Shown: positions 53,541-62,237 of the stretch, one piece after another
Layout: each line of letters begins with the position of its first letter
Position numbering within the stretch: position 1 is the first letter of the stretch
DNA from: Planctomycetota bacterium
Lineage (GTDB): Bacteria > Planctomycetota > UBA8742 > UBA2392
Assembly (NCBI GenBank): GCA_015075515.1
Contig: JABTUE010000001.1
Span: 1,077,001 to 1,141,000 of the forward strand
Length of the DNA stretch: 64,000 nt
Direction: 5' to 3'
Program-made: the position numbers and the translations under genes
The notes under the pieces: model-generated
What the model saw: only the letters and a program-made list of their open reading frames with translations
The model's database searches: none
What the model was told of the DNA's origin: nothing

Positions 53541-54806
53541 TCAGCGCGGGCTGAAGCCCCCCTGGCGCCGGGCGTAGGCCACCAGCAACTGCGCGCTCAA
53601 GGCATAGCTGCGCACCCCGCCCTGAACCTGGTTGATCTTCAGGTACGTATCGTTGACGGCGGTGCTGACCTGGCCCACGGTGCCGGCCACGCCTTCGCTG
53701 TAGCGTGCCCAATAGGCCCGCACATCATCCACGTCGCGCTGCACGCCGGGGTGCCGCCGTTTGACCAGATCATGGGCCTTTTGCGGATCCAGTGCGAACA
53801 GTTCGCCCAGCAACTGCCGCTGGGCGAACAGATAGCCTGAATAGCGCGCATAGGGGTCATCGGCGCGCATGCACGCCAGCGTGCCGAAGAAGTTGGCCTC
53901 GTCTTCGCTGGCAATGCAGCGCTGGTGGGCCTTTTCGTGCGCGATGGTGTGGGGCAGCGTGCAGTACGGCGCGAGGCGGTTGTAGTTGGCCTCGCCGGTC
54001 CACGGAAAATAGAAGCCGCCGATGTTCAGGTACGGCATCACGGCGCTGAGCGCCACCGGCTTGGCCGGGCCGCGCGGCGCGCCAAAGCCGGCATCCAGCC
54101 CCAGTTCGCGCTGCACGCGTTCGTAGCCCGTGTCTATGGCGGTGTCTATCGCCGCCAGTTCGGTCATCGGCACGCTGGGGCGCCCGGCGTCTTCACTGCC
54201 GTTGGCCAGCAGGTACTGGTCGTTGGCGGCTTCGACCAGTTGCCGGCACAGTTCGGCCAGTTCGCGCACCTGGGTCTCGCGGTCGGCCGGCGCGGCGGCG
54301 TATTTGTGCCAGCCCATGCGCTCGATCTGCGGCGCGCGCATGTAGTTGATGCCCCAGGCGGCGTAAAACAGTGCCGCTGCGACACTGGCCAGGCACAGCA
54401 CGCGCAACGTCCCGCAGGCCAGCGCGTTGAAAAAGCGCCGTTTGCGCGAAAACACGTGCCAGCCCGTGATTGCCAGCGAAACCAGCCCCCATGCCAGCAC
54501 CAGGACAATCGCCACCTCGGCCAGGCTGGTCGGCACCAGACCCGAGGTAAAGGCCAAGCCGCGGCTGATGCCCGCGCCGATGTGTGCGGCATAAATGTCT
54601 TCCACAAACGCGGCGCTTTGCCCCGCGGCCCAGCACAGGGCAATCACCAGAAATGCCGCCAGGGTCAGACCGCCACGGCGCTTGACGTGAAGGCCGCGGT
54701 CGCGCGGCATGGCTTCGTCGGGTGTGAACAGGGCAAACACGCCGATCGGCAGCGGCTGGTCCCTGTTTTCCTTCAGCGCGGCGGTTTCGTCGGGCGCGTT
54801 GGCCAT
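53541..54806 (-). CDS. DUF3810-like membrane protein with a HExxH motif
   Basis: 421 residues. Three membrane helices (about 45-65, 85-115, 125-150) are followed by a large non-cytoplasmic domain with the putative zinc motif HTIAHEKAHQRC and EDEANFFGTLACM, where Glu could be the third ligand. This matches DUF3810, which is proposed to be a metallopeptidase. The ATG at 54806 was chosen because TACAAT ends six bases upstream; an ATG at 54824 is also in frame. Confidence 0.85.
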   Translation of the reverse strand: MANAPDETAALKENRDQPLPIGVFALFTPDEAMPRDRGLHVKRRGGLTLAAFLVIALCWAAGQSAAFVEDIYAAHIGAGISRGLAFTSGLVPTSLAEVAIVLVLAWGLVSLAITGWHVFSRKRRFFNALACGTLRVLCLASVAAALFYAAWGINYMRAPQIERMGWHKYAAAPADRETQVRELAELCRQLVEAANDQYLLANGSEDAGRPSVPMTELAAIDTAIDTGYERVQRELGLDAGFGAPRGPAKPVALSAVMPYLNIGGFYFPWTGEANYNRLAPYCTLPHTIAHEKAHQRCIASEDEANFFGTLACMRADDPYARYSGYLFAQRQLLGELFALDPQKAHDLVKRRHPGVQRDVDDVRAYWARYSEGVAGTVGQVSTAVNDTYLKINQVQGGVRSYALSAQLLVAYARRQGGFSPR

Positions 54807-54812
54807 GGCGCC

Positions 54813-54818
54813 ATTGTA
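54813..54818 (-). promoter_or_regulatory. -10 hexamer of the DUF3810-like gene
   Basis: TACAAT ends six bases before the ATG at 54806. A leaderless transcript is predicted. Confidence 0.5.
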
Positions 54819-54839
54819 GCGCAATCGGGCGTCGGCGCG

Positions 54840-55430
54840 TCAGGCCCCGCGGTCGCTGGTGACAAATCGCGCCCAGCTTTGCGGCACGACTTCGCCCTGG
54901 CCCACACCGTCGTTCCAGGTGGGCTTGCCGGGGCGCGAGCGCAGCGGCATTTCGGCCTGGTCGGGCGTGCGGTTGCCCTTGCGCGTGTTGCAGCGGATGC
55001 AGGCCACAACGCAGTTTTCCCAGCAGGTCTTGCCGCCCTTGCTGACGGGGATTACGTGGTCAATGGAAAGCTGCTTGAGCCCCGGGCGATTGCCGCAGTA
55101 CTGACAGGCAAAGCCGTCGCGGCGGTAAATGTTGCGGCGCGAAAACACCAGTTCGCGTCGCGGCACGCCGTTGTAACGGCCCAGCACAATCACTTCGGGG
55201 ATGCGGATCAGCAGGCTGGCCGTGCGCAGCCAGCCGTCGCGGTCGGGCGTGGCGGCGTCGGCTCGGGCGGAAAACTCGACCAGCCAGCTTTCAAAGTTGT
55301 GCATCTCGTAGGTTTCGGGGTGCACAATCAGGGCGTGATCCTGAAACACCAGCGAAAAGCTGCGCTTGACAGTGGTGATGGCAATCGGCGTCCAGCCCTT
55401 GTTGAGTACCAAGACGGATCGGTCCAGCAT
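54840..55430 (-). CDS. HNH endonuclease
   Basis: 196 residues. An N-terminal domain of about 95 residues (SVLVLNKGWTPIAITTVKRS) precedes a compact HNH domain (FACQYCGNRPG, LSIDHVIPVSKGGKTCWENC, ACIRCNTRKGNRTP) with CxxC pairs that bind zinc. This is the widespread type found outside restriction systems, and its DNA substrate is unknown. A long leader (to about 55591) with a strong hairpin lies upstream. Confidence 0.9.
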   Translation of the reverse strand: MLDRSVLVLNKGWTPIAITTVKRSFSLVFQDHALIVHPETYEMHNFESWLVEFSARADAATPDRDGWLRTASLLIRIPEVIVLGRYNGVPRRELVFSRRNIYRRDGFACQYCGNRPGLKQLSIDHVIPVSKGGKTCWENCVVACIRCNTRKGNRTPDQAEMPLRSRPGKPTWNDGVGQGEVVPQSWARFVTSDRGA

Positions 55431-55464
55431 TGCCCGTTGGCCTTTCTTGCCCCGTTCAACACAA

Positions 55465-55488
55465 CCGGCCGGGGGTATCCCCGGCCGG
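55465..55488 (-). promoter_or_regulatory. Hairpin in the HNH leader
   Basis: CCGGCCGGGG and CCCCGGCCGG pair perfectly around a 4-base loop, 35 nt before the HNH ATG. It may be an attenuator or a blocked-entry structure. Confidence 0.5.
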
Positions 55489-55597
55489 AACAGTCAACAA
55501 CAAACCGCCATCACTCTGGCCCGCGCAGTCTGCACCGGGCGTCGAGCCGCTATATGCTCGGAATAGATGGCCTTTCTGACACACTCCATGGCGCGGT

Positions 55598-55625
55598 ATT
55601 GTAAAGCCCTGCCCCCGCCGTGCAA
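55598..55625 (-). promoter_or_regulatory. HNH gene promoter
   Basis: TTGCAC, 16-base spacer, TACAAT on the minus strand, the best consensus promoter in the window. Confidence 0.6.
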
Positions 55626-55653
55626 GGCAAAGAGTGCCGTCCTGTCCTATTGA

Positions 55654-55691
55654 CCCCGGCAAAAGCCCGTAAAGCCTGGCTTTTGCCGGGG
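55654..55691 (-). terminator. Terminator-like perfect inverted repeat
   Basis: CCCCGGCAAAAGCC and GGCTTTTGCCGGGG pair perfectly (14 bp) around a 10-base loop, downstream of the minus-strand membrane gene ending at 55742. Confidence 0.7.
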
Positions 55692-55741
55692 GCCCCGCGC
55701 AAGTGTTGTGGCACAAGCTGCTTTACATGTTTCTGCCGAGG

Positions 55742-56212
55742 TCAGTAACCCAACGGCCACAACCGGCCGTGTCGCACCAATTGCAGCATGCACGCTGCCG
55801 CCAGGGTAATGCCCGCCACGCCGCAGCCCAGCATCAGCCCGCGGTGCCACCGTGCCGCCAGCCTCAGCCGCAGGTCCACCGTGCCGGCCATCAGCAGCAA
55901 CCCGCCGGTAGCCAGCAACAGGCCCGCCTGGGAAAAGCCCAGTGCCCGCGGCGCCAGCCCCTGGGCCCCGGCGCGCGAGACCAGACCGTCGGCCACCGCC
56001 AGAGCCAGAAACAGCCCCGCGCCGGCCGCCAGCCCGCGCGCCATCCACCGGAAGTAGATCGCCACCAGCGGCGGCAGATCACGTTGCTGCTGCGCGGCTC
56101 GCTGGGCCAGGGCAATGCCCTGCACGCGCAGGTGCGTGGCGGTCAGCCCGGCACCGGCACACAAGGCCAAGCCGGCCACGGCGTGGGCCCAAAGATAGGC
56201 GTGCGGTTCCAC
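55742..56212 (-). CDS. Small four-helix membrane protein, unknown
   Basis: 156 residues, with four predicted membrane helices and short basic loops. MEPHAYLWAHAVAGLALCAG opens it; a charged loop (LRVQGIALAQRAAQQQRD) lies near 30-45. It sits 40 bp after the RND transporter gene on the same strand and is probably in that operon, possibly as an accessory. No family was recognised. Confidence 0.78.
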   Translation of the reverse strand: MEPHAYLWAHAVAGLALCAGAGLTATHLRVQGIALAQRAAQQQRDLPPLVAIYFRWMARGLAAGAGLFLALAVADGLVSRAGAQGLAPRALGFSQAGLLLATGGLLLMAGTVDLRLRLAARWHRGLMLGCGVAGITLAAACMLQLVRHGRLWPLGY

Positions 56213-56252
56213 GCCCGCAGTTTAGTGCCCTGTCCCCCCGCCGACCAACCGG

Positions 56253-59200
56253 CTATTTCAGGGCCGGCTGGCGGTCCGATTCGGCCGGCCGGGCCGGTTG
56301 CGGCGGCGGCGTGTCCTCGGGCGGGTACAGCGGGGCTTCGTCGGCGCCGGCGGGCGCCGCCTGCTCGGGCGGGTCAGCCGCGGGGTTGACCAGCCGCGCC
56401 AGCCGGCGCCCGGCCCAGTCGGCCCAGCCCGCGGTGACCAGATAGGCGCACGGCACCAGCACCAGTGTCAGGAACGTGGCGATCATCAGGCCGAACACCA
56501 GTGCCGTGGCCAGCGGTCCCCACCAGGCCGCCGATTCGCCGCCCACCACCAGCGTCAGCCGGCGGAAGTCAAAGCTGACGTGCATGGCTGTGGGCAAAAG
56601 CCCCAGCGCCGTGGTCACGGCCGTCAGTACCACGGGTCTCAGGCGCGTGCGTCCGGCGGTGGCAATGGCGTCCACCAGACCCAGTCCGCGCGTTCGCAAC
56701 TGGTTGGTGTAGTCAATCAGGATGATCGCATTGTTCACCACCACGCCCGCCAGGGCCACCACCGCCACGCCGGTCATGATCACGCCAAAGGGCTGGGCCA
56801 GCACGATCAGGCTGATCATCACGCCCATCAGGCTCATGATCACGCTGGACATGATGATGCCCGTCTGCAGCAGGCTGTTGAACTGCAACACCAGCACCAG
56901 CAGGATCAGCACCAGCGCCCACAGGAAGGCCTTGGACAGAAACGCCGTGGCCTCGGCCTTGTCTTCGTTTTCCCCGGTGTAGCGTGCGTTGAAGCCGGGC
57001 GGAAACGCGGTTTTTTCGTTTTCGATCGCCTGGGCCACCTTTTGCAGCACGGCGTCGGCCTGGTAGCCCTGGCGCACGTCGGCGGAAACGGTGTGGATGC
57101 GGCGGCCGTCCTTGCGGCGCACGGTGCCTGGGCCGCCCACGTAGCTCCAGGTGCACACGGTGGAAAGCGGAATCGCGTTGCCGAATGCGTCGCTGATGCG
57201 GATGTTTTCCAGCACCGTGGGATCGTTGCGGCGCTGGGCCGGCAGGCGCACGATGATGTCGCGTTCATCCTGGGCGTCGTCGTAGCCGCCGATGCGCTGG
57301 CCGTTGATCAGCATCTTGACGAAGTTGCCGATCCACTGGCTGTTGAGCCCCAGCAGCGCGGCTTTCTGGCGATCCACGCGGATGCGCAATTCGGGCTTGC
57401 CGGTGCGCAGGTCGTCGCGCAGGTTGGTGATACCGGGCACGCCCTCGACAATGCGGCGCACCTGGGCGACCGTGGCGGCGAACTGGGATTCGTCCTCGTT
57501 GGTAATCTCGATGTTGATCGGGGCGCCGGTGGGCGGGCCGACACTCTGGCGCTTGATTTCGATTTCGGCGCCGGGGATGTCGGCCAGCAGCGGCACCAGG
57601 TCGTCCAGATACTTGCGCGGGCTGCCCACGCGGTCGGCTTCTTCCTTGAAGCTCATGGTCAGGCGCCCGATGTGCGTGGCGTCGGCGCCGCCGGCCATGG
57701 GGTCACTGCTGCCGATGCCGCCCACGGTGGTTTCCACGCCCTTGAAGTCGGGGTTGGGCGGCAGGCGCGACTCGATCACGCGGGCGATGCGATCGGTCTG
57801 TTCCAGACTGGTGCCCTCAGGGGCGGTGATGTTCACGTAGGCCAGCTTGGGCTCGACATCCGGGAACAGCTCCACGCCGTGGCCCATAGCGCCGTACAGG
57901 ACGATCACGCCCACCAGCGCCGCCGCACCGGCGGCCAGCAGAAGTTTGGGCCGGCGCAGCGCCCGACGCAGAACACGCTCGTAGGTGTCCAGCACGACAA
58001 AGCCGAAGCGTTCGACCTTCTGCTGGGTCAGTGTTTTGGTGGTCAGTTTGCGCCAGCGCAAAAACATCGAACTGAGCGTGGGGTTGATCACCAGCGCCAC
58101 AAACAGGCTGGCCAGCAGCGTGATGATCACCGTGACCGGCAGATAACTCATGAACTCGCCCATGATGCCGGGCCAGAACACCATCGGCCCGAACGCGCAC
58201 AACGTGGTCACCGTGGCGGCGATCACCGGCCAGGCCACCTCGGCCACGGCTTCACGCGCGGCACGGATCGGCGGCTTGCCCATGCCCATGTGGCGGTAGA
58301 TGTTTTCGACGATCACGACGGCGTTGTCCACCAGCATGCCCTGGGCCAGCACCAGGCTGAACAGCACCACCATGTTCATGGTGTAGCCCATGGCCTGCAG
58401 CACGATGAAGCTCAGGCCCAGTGACAGCGGCAGCGCCAGCGCCACCAGCACCGCCTGGCGCAGGCCCATGCCCAGAAACACCACCACCAGCACCAGAATC
58501 AGACCGGTCAGAATGTTGTTTTCCAGGTCCGAGACCATGTTGCGGATGTCCTGGCTGGCGTCGGTCAGAATCGCGTACTCGACGCCGCTGGGGAACTCGG
58601 CTTTGGCCTGCACCAGACCGTACTTGATGATGTCGGTGATCTCGATGATGTTGGCGCCGACACGCTTTTCGATCAGGATGCTGACAGCCGGCCGTCCGTC
58701 GCGGCGGGCGTAGCTGACGCGATCCTTGTAACTCAGCCGCGCCGTGGCCACGTCGCGCAGGTACACCGGGCGGCCCTCGACGTTGTAGATCACCAGGCCT
58801 TCGACATCCTGGGCGGTCTTGAACTCGCCGGGGATGCGCACGCTGGGCTTGACACGGCCGGTGTCAATGCCGCCGGCCGAGGTGTTAAGGTTTTCGCCCT
58901 TGAGCTGCGCGATCAGGCTGTTGACCGGCAGCCGGTAGGACTCGAGCTTTTCCGGGTCAATGATAATTTCAATCTGGGGTTCGACACCGCCGGCGATCTT
59001 GACGTCCAGGATGCCGGGCAATTCCTCGATCCTGTCCTCCAGGCGCTCGGCCACTTTCTGCAGCACCGGCACCTCGGCGCCGTACAGCGTGACGATCATG
59101 ATCGGAAACTCGGAAAAGCTGAGTTCCTTGATCGTTTCGTCTTCGGTGTCAGACGGAAAATCGGCCTTGGCGATGTCGAATTTTTCGCGCACCTTCTGCA

Positions 59201-59513
59201 GCGCGTCTTCCACCTTGATATCGGGCGTGAACTCGGCCGTGGTGATGCTCATGCCCTCGACCGACACGCTGGTCAGCTTCTTGATGCCCTTGAGGTTCTT
59301 GAGCTGGCGCTCCAGCGGTATAGTGATGCCGTTTTCAACGTCTTCGGGGCTGGCCTCGGGCAGGGGCACGGCAATCGTGATCAGCGGAACCTTGATGTCC
59401 GGGGCGCTTTCACGCGGCGTGGTGATGTACGAGATGGCGCCGATCAGCAGAATGCCGATCACCAGAATCACCACGGCCACGCGATGCGCGATGGAAAAGT
59501 TGGTGATGATCAT
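56253..59513 (-). CDS. RND-family efflux transporter, inner-membrane pump
   Basis: 1086 residues, the usual AcrB/HAE size; exports drugs or other hydrophobic compounds using the proton gradient. Twelve membrane helices in two repeats with two large periplasmic loops. The helix-4 relay reads LVDNAVVIVENIYRH, where many pumps have Asp-Asp; the second Asp is Asn here. The C-terminal 45 residues are Pro/Glu-rich. The ATG overlaps the adaptor gene end (ATGA), so the two are coupled. No outer-membrane channel gene is nearby. Confidence 0.95.
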   Translation of the reverse strand: MIITNFSIAHRVAVVILVIGILLIGAISYITTPRESAPDIKVPLITIAVPLPEASPEDVENGITIPLERQLKNLKGIKKLTSVSVEGMSITTAEFTPDIKVEDALQKVREKFDIAKADFPSDTEDETIKELSFSEFPIMIVTLYGAEVPVLQKVAERLEDRIEELPGILDVKIAGGVEPQIEIIIDPEKLESYRLPVNSLIAQLKGENLNTSAGGIDTGRVKPSVRIPGEFKTAQDVEGLVIYNVEGRPVYLRDVATARLSYKDRVSYARRDGRPAVSILIEKRVGANIIEITDIIKYGLVQAKAEFPSGVEYAILTDASQDIRNMVSDLENNILTGLILVLVVVFLGMGLRQAVLVALALPLSLGLSFIVLQAMGYTMNMVVLFSLVLAQGMLVDNAVVIVENIYRHMGMGKPPIRAAREAVAEVAWPVIAATVTTLCAFGPMVFWPGIMGEFMSYLPVTVIITLLASLFVALVINPTLSSMFLRWRKLTTKTLTQQKVERFGFVVLDTYERVLRRALRRPKLLLAAGAAALVGVIVLYGAMGHGVELFPDVEPKLAYVNITAPEGTSLEQTDRIARVIESRLPPNPDFKGVETTVGGIGSSDPMAGGADATHIGRLTMSFKEEADRVGSPRKYLDDLVPLLADIPGAEIEIKRQSVGPPTGAPINIEITNEDESQFAATVAQVRRIVEGVPGITNLRDDLRTGKPELRIRVDRQKAALLGLNSQWIGNFVKMLINGQRIGGYDDAQDERDIIVRLPAQRRNDPTVLENIRISDAFGNAIPLSTVCTWSYVGGPGTVRRKDGRRIHTVSADVRQGYQADAVLQKVAQAIENEKTAFPPGFNARYTGENEDKAEATAFLSKAFLWALVLILLVLVLQFNSLLQTGIIMSSVIMSLMGVMISLIVLAQPFGVIMTGVAVVALAGVVVNNAIILIDYTNQLRTRGLGLVDAIATAGRTRLRPVVLTAVTTALGLLPTAMHVSFDFRRLTLVVGGESAAWWGPLATALVFGLMIATFLTLVLVPCAYLVTAGWADWAGRRLARLVNPAADPPEQAAPAGADEAPLYPPEDTPPPQPARPAESDRQPALK

Positions 59514-60715
59514 GGCTGGCCGTCCCTGGCGCCCTGGCCTGCCGGGGCCGCCGTCGGATCCTGCCGGATCACCACCTCGTCGCCGTCGGCGATCAGTTGC
59601 GTGCCTGAAACCACAACCTGCTGGCCGGGCCTGACCTTGTCGCCCAGCAGTTCGGCCCAGGTATCGCTGAACTTGCCCAGGCTGATGCCCGTGATCTCGC
59701 GGGCCTTGCCGCCTTCGACCACAAACAGCGACACGCTTTCACCGCGCAGCCGCAGCGCCGACAGCGGCACGGTCAGCGCGTTTTCCGCGCGGTACACCAT
59801 CAGATAGGTGGTGCCGAACACGCCCGCGGGCAGCGCGTGGTCGGCGTTGGCGATGTCGGCCTCCACGCGAAAGGTGTGGGTCTGGGCATGGGCCACGGCG
59901 TCAACCATTCGCACACGGGCCTTGACGTGGGCGGGTTTGCCCAGGGCGTCGGTGACACTCTGGATTTCGATGTCCAGTTCCGTGCCCGGGCCGACGGCGG
60001 GGCGGTGGGCTTCGGGCAGGTGCAGTTCAGCGACCAGCGGGTCGAGCACCGCCACGGTGGCGACCAGTTCGCCGCCGTTGACGTATTCGCCGACGCGCCG
60101 CAGGCGTTTCAGCAGCACGCCCGGCGCGGGCACCGTCACGCGGCAGTCGGCAATCAGACGCAGCAGCCGGTCGCACTGGGCGCGCGCCGCCACCAGCGCC
60201 GTGCGCGCGCTGTCGAGCTGCTGTTCCGACGAATCCTTGTACCCCGCCACGCGCGCCAGGGTACGCGCCGCGGCGTCGTACTGTGCCTGGGCCTCGGCAA
60301 AATTCACGCGCAGCGCGCGGTCGTCTACCAGCGCGAATGTCCTGACGCCGTTCAGGTGCGCCAGATTGCGCGTCAGCACGCGCTCGTCGGTTACGGCCAG
60401 GCCGGGGTTGTCCTTCAGGTACGTGTCGAGTTCCAGCCAGCGTGCCGCCGGAACCGCCGAGGCTTCCACGCGGGCGCCTTCCTCATAGGGGAGTTCCAGC
60501 AGCGTGCCGGCCACCGGCGCGCGCAGTTCAATGATTTCGCGCGCCCGCAGCGTGACAGGCAGCTTCAGGCGGATTTCCACCGGCTGCGGCTGCATCAGTT
60601 TCACGGCCACGTTGCGTTTGACCACGCCTTCTTCGGCCTGCGGCAGACCCGGCGCGCAGCCGGCCGCCACGGCGGCCAGGGCGGCCGCCATGATCCATCC
60701 CCGTTGTCTCGTCAT
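59510..60715 (-). CDS. RND efflux periplasmic adaptor (membrane fusion protein)
   Basis: 401 residues. A hydrophobic N-terminus with Ala-Gly-Cys (MAAALAAVAAGCAP) could be lipidated at Cys20. Lipoyl half-motifs flank an alpha-hairpin (IIELRAPVAGTLLELPYEEG, then coil 110-185), followed by beta-barrel and membrane-proximal domains (VVVSGTQLIADGDEVVI). It links the pump to an outer-membrane channel. Only 21 bp separate it from the TetR gene upstream on the same strand. Confidence 0.93.
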   Translation of the reverse strand: MTRQRGWIMAAALAAVAAGCAPGLPQAEEGVVKRNVAVKLMQPQPVEIRLKLPVTLRAREIIELRAPVAGTLLELPYEEGARVEASAVPAARWLELDTYLKDNPGLAVTDERVLTRNLAHLNGVRTFALVDDRALRVNFAEAQAQYDAAARTLARVAGYKDSSEQQLDSARTALVAARAQCDRLLRLIADCRVTVPAPGVLLKRLRRVGEYVNGGELVATVAVLDPLVAELHLPEAHRPAVGPGTELDIEIQSVTDALGKPAHVKARVRMVDAVAHAQTHTFRVEADIANADHALPAGVFGTTYLMVYRAENALTVPLSALRLRGESVSLFVVEGGKAREITGISLGKFSDTWAELLGDKVRPGQQVVVSGTQLIADGDEVVIRQDPTAAPAGQGARDGQP

Positions 60716-60736
60716 CGGAATCCCCCGGTATCCGTC

Positions 60737-61354
60737 CTACGGCCTGTCGTGCGCCAGTGCCCCGTCCAGTGCCAGCCCCGCAATCTCGCGCGGGGTGTCG
60801 TCCTGTTCGCCTTTCCAGTTCGGGCAGTGCGCCACGCGCAGCAGTTCGTGCATCAACAGCGCCCAGTACACGCGCACCAGCCGCGCCGCGCGGACTTCGT
60901 CCAGCCCGCGCGAAACCAGGTGTTCGATCCATTCGCGGTTCACGCGGCAGTCGTATTCGCCGGTCTGGGCGGTAATCGCGCGCAGACTGCTGCGCCCGAA
61001 CCAGCAGGCAAACCCGAACGCCAGCTCCTGCTTGCGCTGTGCTGCCAGTTCCAGCATGCCCGAGGCATACAGGGCCAGAACCTCGCGGATATCGCGCCCC
61101 CGGGCAAACACCCGCGACCGCACGCCGTCGGCGGCAGCCAGCAGGTCGCCCATGATCGCCGCCGCCAGACCCTCCTTGCTGCCGAAGTGGTAGTACAGCG
61201 CGGGCTTGGTCACGCCCGCGGCCTCGACGATTTCGCGCACGCTTACGGCGTCAAAGCCGCGCTCGGCAAACAGCGTGGCGGCGGCCTTGAGAACCTGGGT
61301 GCGTGTGCCCGGTTCCAGGGCGGGGATGGCTTCGGTGGCTGGTGGGTGGTTCAT
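60737..61354 (-). CDS. TetR-family transcriptional regulator
   Basis: 205 residues. The N-terminal helix-turn-helix (VREIVEAAGVTKPALYYHFG, about residues 40-60) is typical TetR. The ligand-binding helical domain has a Cys-rich hint (GFACWF). It heads the operon with the adaptor and pump, so it probably represses its own operon, binding the palindrome at 61420-61431, until a pump substrate is sensed. ATG 61354 is chosen; earlier in-frame starts are possible. Confidence 0.92.
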   Translation of the reverse strand: MNHPPATEAIPALEPGTRTQVLKAAATLFAERGFDAVSVREIVEAAGVTKPALYYHFGSKEGLAAAIMGDLLAAADGVRSRVFARGRDIREVLALYASGMLELAAQRKQELAFGFACWFGRSSLRAITAQTGEYDCRVNREWIEHLVSRGLDEVRAARLVRVYWALLMHELLRVAHCPNWKGEQDDTPREIAGLALDGALAHDRP

Positions 61355-61419
61355 GATGAAAACTGGCAGGTCCAACGGAAAGCAAACGAGCACGGGGGTG
61401 ATCATCCTTCCCATTTCTA

Positions 61420-61431
61420 TACCGAGCGGTA
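61420..61431. promoter_or_regulatory. Candidate TetR operator
   Basis: TACCGAGCGGTA is a perfect 12-bp palindrome (core TACCG-AG-CGGTA), with a partly symmetric GGTAT on the right. It lies between the divergent TetR and VOC genes, a typical TetR operator position. Confidence 0.6.
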
Positions 61432-61496
61432 GGTATTTTTGCCTGTAACCGGTAGAGTGTGCGCAAATACACGCACTGATTGCACTTGGAGAGACA

Positions 61497-61913
61497 ATGC
61501 TCATCGGCACCCACGTTCTGATCTATGCCCATGATGCCGAAAAGGCCCGCGCCTTCTTTCGCGACGTGCTTCAATTTCGTCATGTCAATGCCGGGCACGG
61601 CTGGTTGATTTTCACCCTGCCGCCGGCCGAGGTGGGGTTTCACCCCACCAACGGCGAGCCCCAGCGCCACGTGATGTACCTGATATGCGACGACATACAG
61701 CGCACCATGGCCGATCTGCAGACCAGGGGCGTTGCCTGTTCGCCGGTTGTTGAAGCCGACTGGGGCAGTCTGACCCAGTTCGAGGTGCCCGGCGCCGGAA
61801 CCTTCGGCGTGTACCAGCCCAGGCACATGCTGGCGATCAAGACCCCGGCCAAGACCCGCCGCAGGTCCGCCGGATCCACAGCCAAGGCAAGGCCAAAGCG
61901 GCGCAAACGCTGA
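61497..61913 (+). CDS. VOC-fold protein (glyoxalase/bleomycin-resistance type)
   Basis: 138 residues. One VOC domain with two beta-alpha-beta modules: HVLIYAHDAEKARAFFRDVL and HVMYLICDDIQRTMADLQTR, ending in FEVPGAGTFGVYQPRH. The last ~25 residues are basic (AKARPKRRKR). CTTGGAGAGAC precedes the ATG at 61497. It is divergent from the TetR-RND operon and shares the operator region, so it may be in the same regulon. Its substrate is unknown. Confidence 0.85.
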   Translation: MLIGTHVLIYAHDAEKARAFFRDVLQFRHVNAGHGWLIFTLPPAEVGFHPTNGEPQRHVMYLICDDIQRTMADLQTRGVACSPVVEADWGSLTQFEVPGAGTFGVYQPRHMLAIKTPAKTRRRSAGSTAKARPKRRKR

Positions 61914-61928
61914 CGGGCATTCCCCCCG

Positions 61929-61956
61929 TTGATTCCATGCGGCGCGTTGCTATCTT
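61929..61956 (+). promoter_or_regulatory. rpsU promoter
   Basis: TTGATT, 16-base spacer, TATCTT with TGC before it. The leader (about 60 nt) contains a small CACCGG/CCGGTG hairpin and GAAGGAAG before the ATG. Confidence 0.55.
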
Positions 61957-62020
61957 TCGTCTCCCGCACCGGCGCGGCCGGTGTGCATACCGGTTTGTTA
62001 CCCGAAGGAAGTTACGCCCT

Positions 62021-62218
62021 ATGGTCAAGGTCAAGGCCCGCAGCTCTGAGTCCGTGGATCAGCTTCTCCGCCGTTTCAAGAAGGCCTGCGAGAAAGAGGG
62101 CCTGACCCGCGCCATGAAGCGCGTCAGTTTCTACGAAAAGCCCAGCGTGGTGGAAAACCGCAAGCGCCGCCAGGCACTCAAGCGCAAGCTGCAGGCAACG
62201 TTGCTGGCGAACATGTAG
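62021..62218 (+). CDS. rpsU: 30S ribosomal protein S21
   Basis: 65 residues, basic: MVKVKARSSESVDQLLRRFK, then ACEKEGL, and RRQALKRKLQATLLANM at the end. Small-subunit protein near the anti-Shine-Dalgarno region of 16S rRNA. GAAGGAAG lies seven bases before the ATG. Its presence fits that many genes here still use Shine-Dalgarno leaders. It is followed by the ABC genes, 20 bp apart. Confidence 0.95.
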   Translation: MVKVKARSSESVDQLLRRFKKACEKEGLTRAMKRVSFYEKPSVVENRKRRQALKRKLQATLLANM

Positions 62219-62237
62219 ACTGGGCGCCGGGGTCATC

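Larger units (their letters stand above)
55431..55741. other. Intergenic region holding the HNH leader and a terminator
   Basis: 311 bp without a convincing gene. It carries, on the minus strand, a promoter (55598-55625), a possible 31-codon reading frame from ATG 55589 (MECVRKAIYSEHIAARRPVQ onward) ending VCC and stop, a 10-bp hairpin (55465-55488) just before the HNH start and a 14-bp terminator hairpin (55654-55691) of the upstream membrane gene. Confidence 0.6.
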
